A stretch of DNA of 64,000 bases from Symbiodinium microadriaticum (Eukaryota > Sar > Dinophyceae > Suessiales > Symbiodiniaceae): positions 198,493 through 262,492 of the forward strand of contig LSRX01000813.1 of the NCBI GenBank assembly GCA_001939145.1, given 5' to 3'. The position numbers and the translations under genes are program-made. Shown here in pieces: positions 33,636-43,926 of this stretch (position 1 is the stretch's first letter; each line of letters opens with the position of its first letter). The notes below the pieces were generated by a model. It was not told the origin of the DNA. It did not search any database and saw only the letters and a program-made list of their open reading frames with translations.

Positions 33636-34145
33636 GTCGTTATCATGGCTGCCACATGGATGCTCTGCAATAACGGACGGAGTTTTTCTGGACATTATCA
33701 TGGTTGCCACATGGATGCTCTGCAAAAACGGACGGAGTCTTTCTGGACGTTATCATGGTTGCCACATATATGCTATGCAAAACGGACGAAGCCTTTCTGG
33801 ACGCTATCATCGTTGCCACATGGACACGGAGTCTTTCTTTAACATGGTTGCCGCATGGATGCTCTGCAAAACGGACGGACTCGTTGTGGACGTTAACATG
33901 GTTGCCACATGGATGCTCTGCAAAAACGGACGGACTCGTTGTGGACGTTAGCATGGTTGCCGCATGGATGCTCTGCAAAAACGGACGGACTCGTTGTGGA
34001 CGTTAGCATGGTTGCCGCATGGATGCTCTGCAAAACGGACGGACTCGTTGTGGACGTTAACATGGTTGCCACATGGATGCTCTCCAAAAACGGACGGAGT
34101 CTTTCTGAACGTTATCATGGTTGCCAGCCACATGGATGCTTTCTG
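33636..34145. repeat. 55-bp tandem array, ten units, two subtypes
   Basis: Ten units share CATGGTTGCCRCATGGATGC-TCTGCAAAA-CGGACGGA. The end of each unit is type A (GAGTCTTTCTGGACGTTATC) or type B (GACTCGTTGTGGACGTTA). The order is A, A, A, short A, B, B, B, B, A, and a last unit with a 4-bp insert. The period is 54-55 bp, so reading frame is not kept between units and coding is unlikely. Confidence 0.95.
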
Positions 34146-34701
34146 GCAAAGAACGGAGTCATAACGACGAGAGTCTGCGAAAGCATAGAAACACCAAGAA
34201 AAATACGGCGAATCACCCGTAAAAATGCAGTCCAAACGGCTTTTCCAGCATAAAATGAGCAAAAGAGCAAGAACGAACAAAAACAAGAAGGGAAGAAATG
34301 TTCAAAAACCCGAGGAAAACGCACGCCAGACAGTAAAATGTCGAAGCAGGAAGAACGAAAAGATGCCGAAAAAGGGTCGCGGGGCGGCGTGTCAGCCAGC
34401 TGGCAAGCACTACAACACAGCTGCTAGTGGTGCTCATGTTGCTGATTTGCGCGAGGGTGGTGATGCTTGCGGTGGTGGTGGCAGAGGCTTCTGTGATGGC
34501 GCTGCTGCTGCTCCTGTAGCTGCGGTAAACGAGTCGTAGCAACAGTAGGTGTACCGTAGCAGCAGCAGTTGCAGCAGTAGACGTAGCAGTTTGCGTACCC
34601 CGGTATAGCTTCGATCCGCCTCTCCGACTCGACGACATCACGTCAAGTTTCATGCATGCCGCCCAAGTGTTGAGGAGCCAGGAATTGCCAGTCTAACTCA
34701 G
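34146..34701. other. Low-complexity DNA, no clear gene
   Basis: A + frame at 34,225-34,539 is Lys/Arg-rich then Gly/Ala-rich, but it follows the repeat array without a splice site. A GTAGCAGCAG-type trinucleotide patch lies at about 34,535-34,590. Confidence 0.4.
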
Positions 34702-35193
34702 GCATATCCTCAACCGGCGCGAGCTGCGCCACAGGCATACTATGCTCAGCAGGCTCGCGGAACATATGCAAGGCATTTGCACACTACTGGCTGCATCCCC
34801 TGGTCTTTCGTACCGGCCTGGCTGTCAAATCAGGTAACTGGACATGCCAAGACTTGCCTTGGGAATCCACCGCTTCCAGTTATTCTTGTTGATTCACGCT
34901 GTCCCAGACTCCTGAACACTCTAGTCATGTTTTCCATGCATGTGCGTGAAGAGAATAGTAGCAAGAAGCACCCGAACAGCGGCGCGGCAATGCTCAATGC
35001 TCCGCAGTACTGGAGACTATCCGACACCAAAGCCGCATTTTTGAGCGACTTCCTGTCAACCAATAGGTATTGGTTAACAGCACAGTGCATAAAGATACGC
35101 ACACATGGGAAAATCATAGGCAAAAGATAGCAAAAGCCTACCACCACCTCGACAGATGTGGCTCAGGCCATGCCCGCGTACTATGCTCCACAG
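34702..35193 (+). CDS. Two Pro/Ala/Tyr/Gln-rich micro-exons
   Basis: Exon 34,702-34,752 follows CAG and reads AYPQPARAAPQAYYAQQ. A second, 35,167-35,193, follows CAG and reads AMPAYYAPQ. Both match in style the Pro/Ala exons at 30.9-31.5 kb and 14.4-15.0 kb. They may be downstream exons of the Gln-rich gene or 5' exons of a paralogue. Too short to stand alone. Confidence 0.35.
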
Positions 35194-35852
35194 GCGTGCA
35201 GCCTTTGGGAGTCTTCTCACCTTGCATAATCGGACCGTGGAGACATGTCAGGTCGCCGACCCAGCCGGAGTGGGTGTCGCCGGACCTTGTTAGCCAGAAG
35301 TGGCCAGCTTCGGTGCACTTGTACACTATCGGCTCCGGTGTGGCTGCGCATTGAGAAACTCTGCACTAGAATCACTAGCAGTGACTGCACAGAGGGCCAA
35401 TAGGGCAGCCATCGGGCCATGAGCCACAACGAGCTGCTATCAGGGAGCGTGCTGAGCACGTAAGGCCTTCTCACCGCGGACGTGCCCTGACGAGGCTTCA
35501 AGACGGAATGGCACTGCCTTTAGCACAGGCGCACGTCCCACCGCCAATGAACTTTTTTGGCAGGTCATAAAGTCTTTGACAGGTCAGCGAACTACGCAGG
35601 ACTAATTCAGCGAGCTGTTACGACAGCCCCGCATATTTCTTATGTATATTAGGATGAGTCGACTGCTGATGAGTCGGCTCACCCGACGGCTGTACTGTCA
35701 GCTTCTGTGGCCGAAACACGCAAGGCTCCTGCACGAGGACGAAGTTGTGTTTGTAGTAGGTGCGGCGTCCTGAGCTCTGCCTTATTGTGTCAAAGCTTTT
35801 TAGAGAGGCTGTGTGATGACAGCACATATATCGGACGATCGAGCTCGTTGCC
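35194..35852. other. No clear gene; probable upstream region of the gene at 35,853
   Basis: No protein-like frame of note. The immediate upstream context of the ATG at 35,853 is GTTGCCATGG, a favourable start context. Confidence 0.4.
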
Positions 35853-38018
35853 ATGGCTGCCGCCAGCTGCCCCAGTGTGCCGGAACTTCGTGAAGCGCTC
35901 GCGAAGGCCGAAGCTCAGCATGCTGACAATCAGGACAGCATCGCGGAATGGTATGGTATAGATCGGGCTCGAATTCTTGCGGTCGTGGGTCTGCTTGCTT
36001 GCATTAGCTTTTGTATTTTCAAGCGCAAGGCCAACGATTCGCTTGCATCTGGGGGACGTGAGAAAGTAGCACGGGAAGGAGTCTTGCTCTCCAGGAAGCC
36101 CTACAAACTGCCGGGCATCAGGGACAACATCTTCTGGCTGAGGAGCAAGCGCTGCGGCAGAGCTTGGAATCGCGGCACAAGTGCATGTGGGTCATGTTGG
36201 GAGGTGAGGTCTTCCGAGAGATGAGGTTCCGTGTCTCCTGTTCAGTTTCGTTTGCGCGGAGGAGTCGGTCATTGTGCATGCAATGCCGGGGAACTCCAAC
36301 ATCATGTCTACAGCAACGAATCCCAATAGCCTCAAGTCGGTGATCCGCCATGCACACTGGTGGAAACCTGCCCAACTCGAGTTTGCTGGATGCAAATCAT
36401 GGAATACGCGTGCCCTGCTAGATTGCCTCAGAGGAACATGCGCTGTAACTCATGGTTTCAGCAGCGCATACTTACATTGAAGTCTGGTGTATACTGACAT
36501 CGCTGCAGTAATTCGGTCCTGACTGCTCAGGAGTCTTGTCGGCAAGAGCTGGAGCAGGCCGCAGAGGAGCGATCCACGCCCGTCTCTGAGAAACGGCCGC
36601 AAGCCAGGGCCCAGCATGAGCTGGAGCGACTCCAACTTCGGAACCAGCTCATGGCAGAGGAGTTGGAGGAACACGAGAATGCAAGATCCCGGTCGATCTC
36701 CACGCCACGCCGCCACCGGGGCAAATCGCAAAGTGAGGATGGTCGGGTGCGGCTTCAAGAACTTAACCAGGAGCTGGCAGAGATCAAGACTGCAGAAGAG
36801 GACGGGATTGCAGCATCTTCGGCGAAAGGTTGCTTCTATCTTCGTTTTTGTATACCCCTGCCTCTACCGGAAAAGCCCCTGTCCTAGGAGGCTGCGCGTG
36901 GTTGGGCGCAGGCGGAGCGCCTGCTGGCTTCGGAGGTTCTGGAGGCTGAGGAGTCCGAGGCGAAAATGCTGAAGCAGATGAGAGAGAAGCTAAAGCAGAT
37001 CAAGGAAAGGAATGATCTCTTAAAGGAGGAGCTGCGAAGCGAAGAGGCCAAGACACAAGGAAAAACACTTTCTTTGCAGACTGCTGTCGGGCAGCTACGT
37101 GCAGAGCTGAAGTGCTGGAGCACGGGCGGCGGGAGCCCTTCCCACTCCCAAAATCGTCATGGCCATAGCTCCAGTGCAGGGAGCGAGGTTTGGAGCGGCC
37201 GTGCCTCTGAGAGCTCTTTGGGCTCCGGCTCGCAGGGCTCGCAGGGCTCGCAGGGCTCAGAAAACTCCGAGTCCCAGGCTTTCAACGGCCAGCGGAAGCC
37301 TCGGAGGCGCCCCACCTCCAGCTTCAAGCCTCTGGAGCAAATGGTCACAGCCACCAAACCCACGGAGACCCTACGTCGCGAACACCACGAAAAGGACGAG
37401 ACGGAGACCTCGAGCGCCTCCACGGCACTGCGCTCTTTGCGGAGCTCGGTCTCAGGGCTTATGGACGACGCACTGCTCCGTGTAGGCGAGCTGCTGCAAG
37501 ACTCGGGCAGCACGGTCAAGGAGAGCAAGATGGAGCCTATTGCAGAGACAAAGTTCGAGCAAGAGGACGTAAGTGAAGGCTCGGCGGAAGCGCTGACTGA
37601 TTTCTGGAAGGGGAACCACGGGGAGAGTGCGTCAGCAGCTTTTGCTCATTTCGGGGCATTGCTGCAACAGCAAGTGAGCAGCGCGGCAGAGATGGCAGCT
37701 ACCGCCATGCCCAGCCGGGGTTGAGCGGTACAGCTGGTCCTGGTGATACAGGTGAGGAAGAAGAACGCATGAAGCTCCGAAGCGCCGAACTTGCTGGCTG
37801 TCAGGCACTGACTGCAGATCCCATCCCGAACTTGAGCTCCGCTGCATGGGCGTCCACTGTACCTCCGCCACGGCAATTCCACAAGCGTAGCCAGGAAAGT
37901 GAAGGAGACACCCTGGGACACCAAGATGCGCTCTGTGGAGGAGCTACGCGACATCACGCGGCAAGTCTGCAGGACATCCCGTCACCCATCGTGGCTTGGT
38001 AGTTTAAGGCTGTGTAAG
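35853..38018 (+). CDS. N-terminally membrane-anchored coiled-coil protein, multi-exon
   Basis: The start ATG (35,853) sits in CCATGG. Residues 1-45 are an acidic/Ala helix, followed by one hydrophobic segment (ILAVVGLLACISFCIF) and basic residues (KRK), a typical single-pass anchor. Later exons: 36,143-36,181 (EQALRQSLESRHK); 36,531-36,821, a Glu/Gln/Arg coiled coil (RQELEQAAEER, LERLQLRNQLMAEELEEHE); and 36,888-37,7xx, continuing the coiled coil (AKMLKQMREKLKQIKERNDL), then a Ser/Gly/Gln repeat (GSQGSQGSQG) and a Glu/Ser-rich region. A last exon near 37,890-38,018 (KETPWDTKMRSVEELRDITR) ends at a GTAAG donor. The 36,822-36,887 intron keeps frame only with a GC donor (TCG|GCGAAA...CTAG|GAG). 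The 3' end is open. The family was not recognised; a membrane tether is inference. Confidence 0.65.
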
Positions 38019-38359
38019 GTAAGACCGTATGAGATCCTTGTTTGTGCCGACCTCGGTCAGCATGAAGAATCTCAGGGTACATGCAATATGCAAAGGGCCA
38101 TCACCGCCCAGATGCGACAGCCAAACAGCATGCCTTTGTCGCTGCAAGTCCGGCTTCCTCCACTCTTGCTGTTTCAGAAGCACTCATGCACTCTGTCACC
38201 GATGCCATACTGGATGTAGCGGCTTGCAGGAAACATGCATCCTGTTCCCAACCCACGTTATGTGCTCACTGCAGTCCCTGGAGGCACATACTAGCAAGTA
38301 GTAGGTAGTACATCATAAACCTGTGCAAGTGTGCCACTGCAAAATACTAAGCGAAGCAG

Positions 38360-41300
38360 ATGATGTGGCGTGTGCGGAGACCCTGGATTCTGTTGCCGTG
38401 CCTTGCACTTGCGTGCAGCTTCAACTGGCAAAGTTCCGGGTCGAGCAGCGCCTTCGCCGGCGGCCGGCAGGAACGGCGCACGCACCGTCCCATCACGCCT
38501 GTGCGTGCGGCACCGACAGAGGCGGCCCGAGAGGAGCTGCGCGACGAGACCCGCCTTCTGCGAGAGACGGTGACAGATCTGGTTTCGGAGGTAGCCAAGC
38601 TGCACCGGAGAAGCTTGAGAGTTGATGCCAGACTCTCCTTCGCAAGCTGTTCCGGCGAGAGCGAAGGGGTAAAAGAGCGGGTGGGGGTTCTTTTTGGGTA
38701 TTTTTTGGGGTATTTTTTTTGGTTTTCGGTTCAGTGGGCATGTGAGTCCATAAGTCGATCAGTCAGTCAGTCAGTCTGTGAGCCAACGGGGCGGTCAGTC
38801 AGTCAGTCAGTGAGTCATTCGGTCGTCCAAACAGGAGCGGTCAGTCAGTCCGTCGGTTAGCCAACCGAGCGGTTAGTCAGTCAGTCAGTCAGTCAGTCGG
38901 TCAGCCAGCCAGCCAGCCAGCCAGTCAGTCAGTCAGTCCAGTCAATCGGTCGGTGAGACAACAGGGTGGTCAGTCAGTCGGTCAGTCGGTGCGTCGGTCG
39001 GTACGCCAGCATCCCGGTCTATCAGTCAGTCGGGCGGTCGGTCGCTTGATCCTTGTCGGTTAGTCGGTCGGCCAATGTTTGAGATATATGATTAATTAAC
39101 CGATATCGCCAAACGAGGGGGGCCTGTTTCGGATATAGGATGAACCGGAATCGCCAAATGTCGGCGCGTGTTTACCAAGCATGATGAACCGGAATCACCA
39201 AATGAGGGGGCGGCGTGTTTAAGATATATGGCCAACCGGAACCGCCACATGAGGGGGTGTGTTTAAGATACATGGTGAACCGATATCGTCAAATGAAGGG
39301 GCGTGTTCAAGATATATATATATATATATATATACATATGATGATGTAGATGATGAACAGGAACCGCCAAATGTCGCATGTTTAAGATGTGTGGTCCCCA
39401 CATGAGGGGGCGTATTTAAGAGATAGGGTGATCCGTTATCGCCAAATGGCGGGGTGGGGGAGGGGGGGCGTGTTTAACATGTATGATGAGCCGATACGGG
39501 TCATGTTTAACGTCTATGAGCCGGAATCGCCAAACGAGGCTGGCCTGTGCAAAATATATGGTGAACAGGAATCTTCAAATGAGAGGCCGTGTTTAAGATA
39601 TATGAAGAGCCGTTCCGGCCAAATGAGGGGGCGTGTTCAAGATATATGATGAACCGGAATCACCAAGTAAGGGGCCAGCATGCTTAAGATATGTAGTGTC
39701 TCGGACTCTCCATATGAGCGCACGTGTCTAAGATGTATTTAAGGTGAGCCGGAATCGCAACATGAGGCGGGGTGCTTCAGAGATATGGTGAACCGGAATC
39801 GCCAAAAGAAGGGGGCGTGTTTAAAATACATGGTGAACCGGAATCGCCAAGTAAGGGTACGTGTTAAGAGATATGATGAGCCCGTGCAGCCGATATCGCC
39901 AAATGAGGGGGCATGTTTAAGTCATAGGACGAACCGGAATCGCCAAATGAGGGGGCATGTTTAAGTCATAGGACGAACCGGAATCGCCAAATGAGGGGGC
40001 GTGTTTAAGATATGTGATGAACCTTTATCGCTGCCGCTAAATGAGGGGGCGTGTTTAAGATATACTGAGATATATGATGAACCGTTACCGCCAAATGAGC
40101 GGGCGTGTTCAAGATATATGATGAATCGAAATCACCAAGTAAGGGGCCAGCGTCTTTAAGGTATGCAGTGAATCGGACTCGCCAAATGAGGGCGCGTGTC
40201 TAAGATATATTTATGGTGAGCCGGAATCGCAACACGAGGCGGGGTGCTTCAGAGACATGGTGAACCGGAATCGCCAAAAGAAGGGGGGCGTGTTTTTGAA
40301 ATACATGGTGAACCGGAATCGCCAAGTAAGGGGACGTGTTAAGAGATATGATGAGCTGTTATCACCAAGTGAGGGGGCGTGTTTGATATGTGATGAACCG
40401 CTATCGCCAAATGAGGGGGCATGTTTAAGATACGTGATGAACCGTTTTCGCCAAATGAGGGGGGCGTGTTTCAGATATAGGATATACCGGAATCGCCAAA
40501 GTGTTTACCATATATGATGGACCGGTATTACCAAGTAAGGGAGCGCCGTGTTACAAGATTTTTTCCCAACCGGACCAGCCACATGAGGGGGTGTCTTTAA
40601 GATACATGGTGAAATGATGTCGCCAAATGAGGAGGCGTGCTTGAGATATATGATGAACCGGAATCGCCAAACGATGGGGGGTATGTTTTATATGTATGAT
40701 GAACAGGAACCGCCAAATGTGGCATGTTTAAGATGTATGGTCCTGACATGAGGATTCTTATTTGAGAGGTAGGGTGAACCGGAATCGCCAAATGAGGGGG
40801 CCTGTTCAAGATATATGATGAACCGGAATCACCAAATAAGGGGGCGGCATGTTTAAGATATTATATGATGAAAGGTTATCGCCAGATGAGGGGCGGTTCT
40901 AACATGTATGATGAACCGCAAAAAGGCGTGTTTGAGACATATGATGAACCGGAATTGCCAAATGAGGGGGCGTGTTTAGGATATATGATGCACCGGTGCC
41001 GCCAAAAAAGGGGGCGCGTGTCACGTATATGCTGAACCGAATCGTCAAACGAGGCCCCCCCCCAACCCCCCCCGCCTTCTTAAGCCCTGTGAACGTGCTT
41101 TAGTGAACCTCGTACCGTCAAGAACGCTATTTCGCCATTTGCGAGATCAACTCAAGCACATAACTCGTATGAGGCCTTGCATAGCCCGTCCTAGAGGCCC
41201 AACTCTTCTGCGTTCTTTTTGTTCCGCGCAAGCTTGCTTTAAAGAGCATCGTGCCATCGCAACTGGCAAAGGCCACAGTCGTCGCTCCATCCCCTAGCCA

Positions 41301-42691
41301 CCTGTTTTATGTGCGGCTTCTTGCACCAGCTAATGGCACCAGTCGTGGTTTTCGCAAGTTAGTAGCAACTTCATAATTCAACCTGGTACGAAAAGTTCTA
41401 CATGAAGGCCGTGCACTATGGTGCAAGGTCTTCAGGACCAATGAAGGCAAAACCAAAAAAAATACCCAAAAAAGAACCGGCGCAGCCTCGACGTGAGGCC
41501 CATCCCTGTGACAGTTGTACATTCTCGACCATCCAGGCCCAGAAAACAAAAAAAATACCCAGAAAAAACCAAAAAAATACCAAAAAAAAACCTGGACCCT
41601 AAAAGAGCGAACAAGAGCGCAAAAGACGAGCGAATGTGAGAGGGCCGAGCAGCTTGTCTCGCAGGTCCGCCTGCTCCGTCAAGAGCTCACAGGCGAAATC
41701 CCGGCCGAGACTGCACCAGTGGCACCCACACGCTCGGAGACACCGGAAGCGAAGATCCCGGTGGCCCCCGTGCCGGCCAGTCAGGCTGTGGCGGGGAGAG
41801 ACGGGTTGCATAGTGGACCTAAAGATCAGGGTCTCAGAGTTGGAAGAAGCAGGGCCAGTGTGTTGACGCACTTCACCTCCCATTGTGTGGTTGAGCCAGG
41901 CTTGCTTGTCGTGTTTGTATTCGATCTTCGACGAAGAAAGCTGAGCCTTCCTTGTTGTACAACAGGGGTTGGAGCCGGCAGCTTCAGCCCAACCCCATAA
42001 TCTCTTGAACTTCAGGCTTCGTCAGTGACAGCCTCGCGAGCAGCAAAGGCCAGCAGCAAGGGACCGCCCATTGGGACCACTGCCGTCAAAGTCGTCAGCG
42101 CCGGCGGCGATGCAGGGGACATTGCAGACTTTTTCCTGGAAGATCAGCAAGTACCGATTGGCGGTATGTCGAACCGGCGCGGGTTGAATGTGGTGGTGAT
42201 TGACTCCTCAGCCGGGCATTTGCTGTCTGCGAAGACTTATGACATTTGGGGAAACCCACTAGAAGAGAACCGCAGACTGGCAAAGGACCTTAGAGCCGTG
42301 GAGGAGGACGGATCAGCTTTGATCAAAAAGCACCGTTAGATCGTCACTGGGTCGAGTCAAGTCACAGCGCATCTCAGATGATTTCGGCCGAAGATCTTAA
42401 ATCGAAGCTGTGCGCGTGCACTGCAGGACAACATCGTCCTGGTAGCCTTGAAGGATTCGGGCGGAGAGAATCTGAATTGCATCAAGACCTGAAGCGAACT
42501 GCACAGCTGCAGCTCGAATATGCCCCAGATTGGCAATTGAGCTCGTGCCTGAACTGAGTCAAGTAAGGAATTTGGACGGCGAAGCTCTCCACGCACTGCA
42601 AGGGCTTGGCGCAACTCTGGAAGGGCGTTTGGCTTTCCGACAGGGCTATGCGCTCATAGGCACAACAGCTTCCGGAGCCTTTCCCATATGA
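38360..42691 (+). CDS. ILEI/PANDER-like domain protein with plastid-type leader (~307 aa)
   Basis: Model: exons 38,360-38,668; 41,626-41,784; 42,016-42,306; 42,427-42,467; 42,568-42,691 (TGA 42,689). The leader has a hydrophobic core (WILLPCLALACSF), then SSSA-FAGG and a basic stretch. The Ala-Phe junction matches the ASA-FAP-type cleavage motif of secondary-plastid leaders, so plastid import is likely but inferred. Next come a coiled coil (LRDETRLLRETVTDLVSEV), a second helix (EQLVSQVRLLRQEL), a Pro/Ala linker, and an ILEI/PANDER fold: RGLNVVVIDSSAGHLLSAK, TYDIWGNP, IVLVALKDSGGENL, LGATLEGRLAFRQGYALIG. In FAM3 and POMGNT1 proteins this fold is a lectin-like module. The three downstream introns need GC, GA and GA donors to keep frame. 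The first intron is the insertion at 38,680-41,599. The last exon could continue further. Confidence 0.75.
38670..38679. repeat. 10-bp direct repeat, left copy (target-site-type)
   Basis: TAAAAGAGCG, identical to 41,600-41,609, immediately outside the left inverted terminal repeat. In the host frame it contributes the KER of the GVKER stretch. Confidence 0.75.
38756..39075. repeat. TCAG-type tetranucleotide repeat
   Basis: About 320 bp of TCAG, TCGG and GCCA tetramers with interruptions, inside the insertion and directly before the 44-bp array. Confidence 0.9.
39083..41055. repeat. 44-bp minisatellite, about 45 copies, with higher-order blocks
   Basis: Consensus in two parts: GATATATGATGAACCGGAAT then CGCCAAATGAGGGGGCGTGTTTAA. 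Copies vary by substitutions and small gaps. Higher-order duplication is visible: about 39,631-39,880 recurs at about 40,103-40,355 (offset 472 bp), including odd variants such as ACCAAGTAAGGGGCCAGC and CGCAACATGAGGCGGGGTGC. A variant near 39,355 (GAACAGGAACCGCCAAATGT) recurs near 40,707. Two identical adjacent units lie at about 39,910-40,000. A TA microsatellite interrupts at 39,313-39,335. Confidence 0.95.
41600..41609. repeat. 10-bp direct repeat, right copy
   Basis: TAAAAGAGCG, matching 38,670-38,679. Coding sequence resumes in frame directly after it. Confidence 0.75.
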
Positions 42692-42817
42692 TCGTGCATT
42701 TTGCCGGTAGCAACAGCAATGTCAATGTGAAATAGGGTCGTTTGAAGGATTCCTTGAGAATTGGTGAATTCAGCAACAGAAGCTTTGATTCATGTGTTGT
42801 CCAGCAGGGGGTTGTAG

Positions 42818-43511
42818 ACTAGCCGCCTCTCTAGAGCGCCATTCGAAGATTCTGTCGAGCTTTGCATCACAGCAAACAAGACCTTTGCCGAGCTTCGCGC
42901 AGGTGTGAAGGACGGGGAAGCCCTGGCGGAGAGAAAGGGACCTATGGTTATGGCAGAGGCGGGAACTCCGGGTTCCGTTCAATCGTGGCAGGGGGTAACA
43001 GACGAAGTCCTCCACAGGGTGTCATGCGATAGTGCTACAGTCCTAGAAGTCGTAACGATCACGGGCAGACTTATGAACATGCAACTTCCTTCGTGGCGTG
43101 TAGACCTGGTTCGGCCTCACTGCCAAGCAGGGGTGGCTGGGGTTTGAGTTACAGGCAGTCTTGAAGCAATGCTGCTGGCAGAGGCCAAGCTGCCCTTCGC
43201 CGTGCGGCCGCCACAGGCCCCGGTGAGGGCTGCGCGCTGACTTCGACGAAGCCCGGGAAGAAGATCTCATCGAGTCTCTTATGAGAGGATGTGCCATCCT
43301 CCAAGTTCGCCACCACACGTGGCTTTGGGACCCCGTCCCCACGCGTCTTGGTGCGCCAAGTGTTTTGTTGGACTGCGCAGAGCCTCTTAGGTCTCTGCGT
43401 GGCCAGGAAGCTTACTTATGTAGGATTCCTGATTTCGACAGCCCAACGTGCGTCGACTTCACGTGCGAACGGGGGAGGCCTCAAGCTTCAGATCCCTGGC
43501 GCCGATTTTGA
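42818..43511 (+). CDS. Candidate exons downstream of the ILEI gene
   Basis: Two + stretches are open and protein-like. About 42,818-43,147 (110 codons) includes FEDSVELCITANKTFAELRA and DGEALAERKGPMVMAEAG and ends at TGA. About 43,222-43,511 includes DFDEAREEDLIESLMRGCAI and HHTWLWDPVPTRLGAPSVLL and ends at TGA. They lie in different frames, so an intron would have to join them. They could be extra exons of the ILEI gene if its last exon splices before the TGA at 42,689, or a separate small gene. There is no ATG in a good context. The family was not recognised. Confidence 0.4.
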
Positions 43512-43549
43512 CAGGTTCCCGAGTTCCCGAAGCGAAAATGGAAGAAGCA

Positions 43550-43690
43550 GAGAGAGAGAGAGAGAGAGAGTGAGTGAGTGAGTGAGTGAGTGAGTGAGTG
43601 AGTGAGAGAGAGAGAGAGAGGTAGTGGAACTTCCCCTGCCCACAACCCTGACGAAAGAAAGAGAGAGAGAGAGATGCCCTGGCGAAGAAG
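43550..43690. repeat. (GA)n / (GTGA)n microsatellites
   Basis: GA run, GTGA run at about 43,569-43,605, GA runs again to about 43,673. The phrase CCTGACGAAAGAAAG occurs twice (about 43,648 and 43,725). Confidence 0.9.
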
Positions 43691-43926
43691 AAGAGAGAGG
43701 GGGCGTTCCCCTAGCCCATAACCCTGACGAAAGAAAGACCGCCTCACCTATTCATGCCATGCGCTCTTCCCTGTGGCTCTGAACCTGTACATCACTGTAG
43801 TAGGAAGAGTACCATATGCTGTCCATCGTGTCTAGGCGAGACCTCTGTATTGCTCACGGGCATCCGAACAGGTTCGATCCGCACAAAGGTCATGGACATG
43901 TTTCATTAAGTAGAAGAATTGAGAGC

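Larger units (their letters stand above)
38680..41599. mobile_element. 2.92-kb insertion with inverted terminal repeats and 44-bp satellite cargo
   Basis: Left end: GGTGGGGGTTCTTTTTGGG followed by TATTTTTTGG and GGTATTTTTTTTGGTTTTC (to about 38,735). Right end read inward from 41,599: GGGTCCAGG, T9, GGTATTTTTTTGG, T-rich, GGGTATTTTTTTTGTTTTC. The two align over about 55 bases with one 9-base gap. Both ends are bounded by TAAAAGAGCG. Deleting the insert plus one repeat copy rejoins the coding frame (GVKERTRAQK across the junction). A second partial inverted copy of the end lies at 41,449-41,480. A 9-11 bp target duplication would suit a Mutator-like (MULE) element, but no transposase is present. 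The satellite array fills most of the interior. Confidence 0.7.

Noticed and set aside
33547..34286. Long frames with a repeated MLCKNGR/HMDAL pattern on both strands
   Set aside because: They arise from the 55-bp tandem array, and no single frame is kept between units.
34225..34539. Lys/Arg-rich then Gly/Ala-rich small + frame
   Set aside because: It continues straight from the tandem array without a start context or acceptor, and composition alone does not support a gene.
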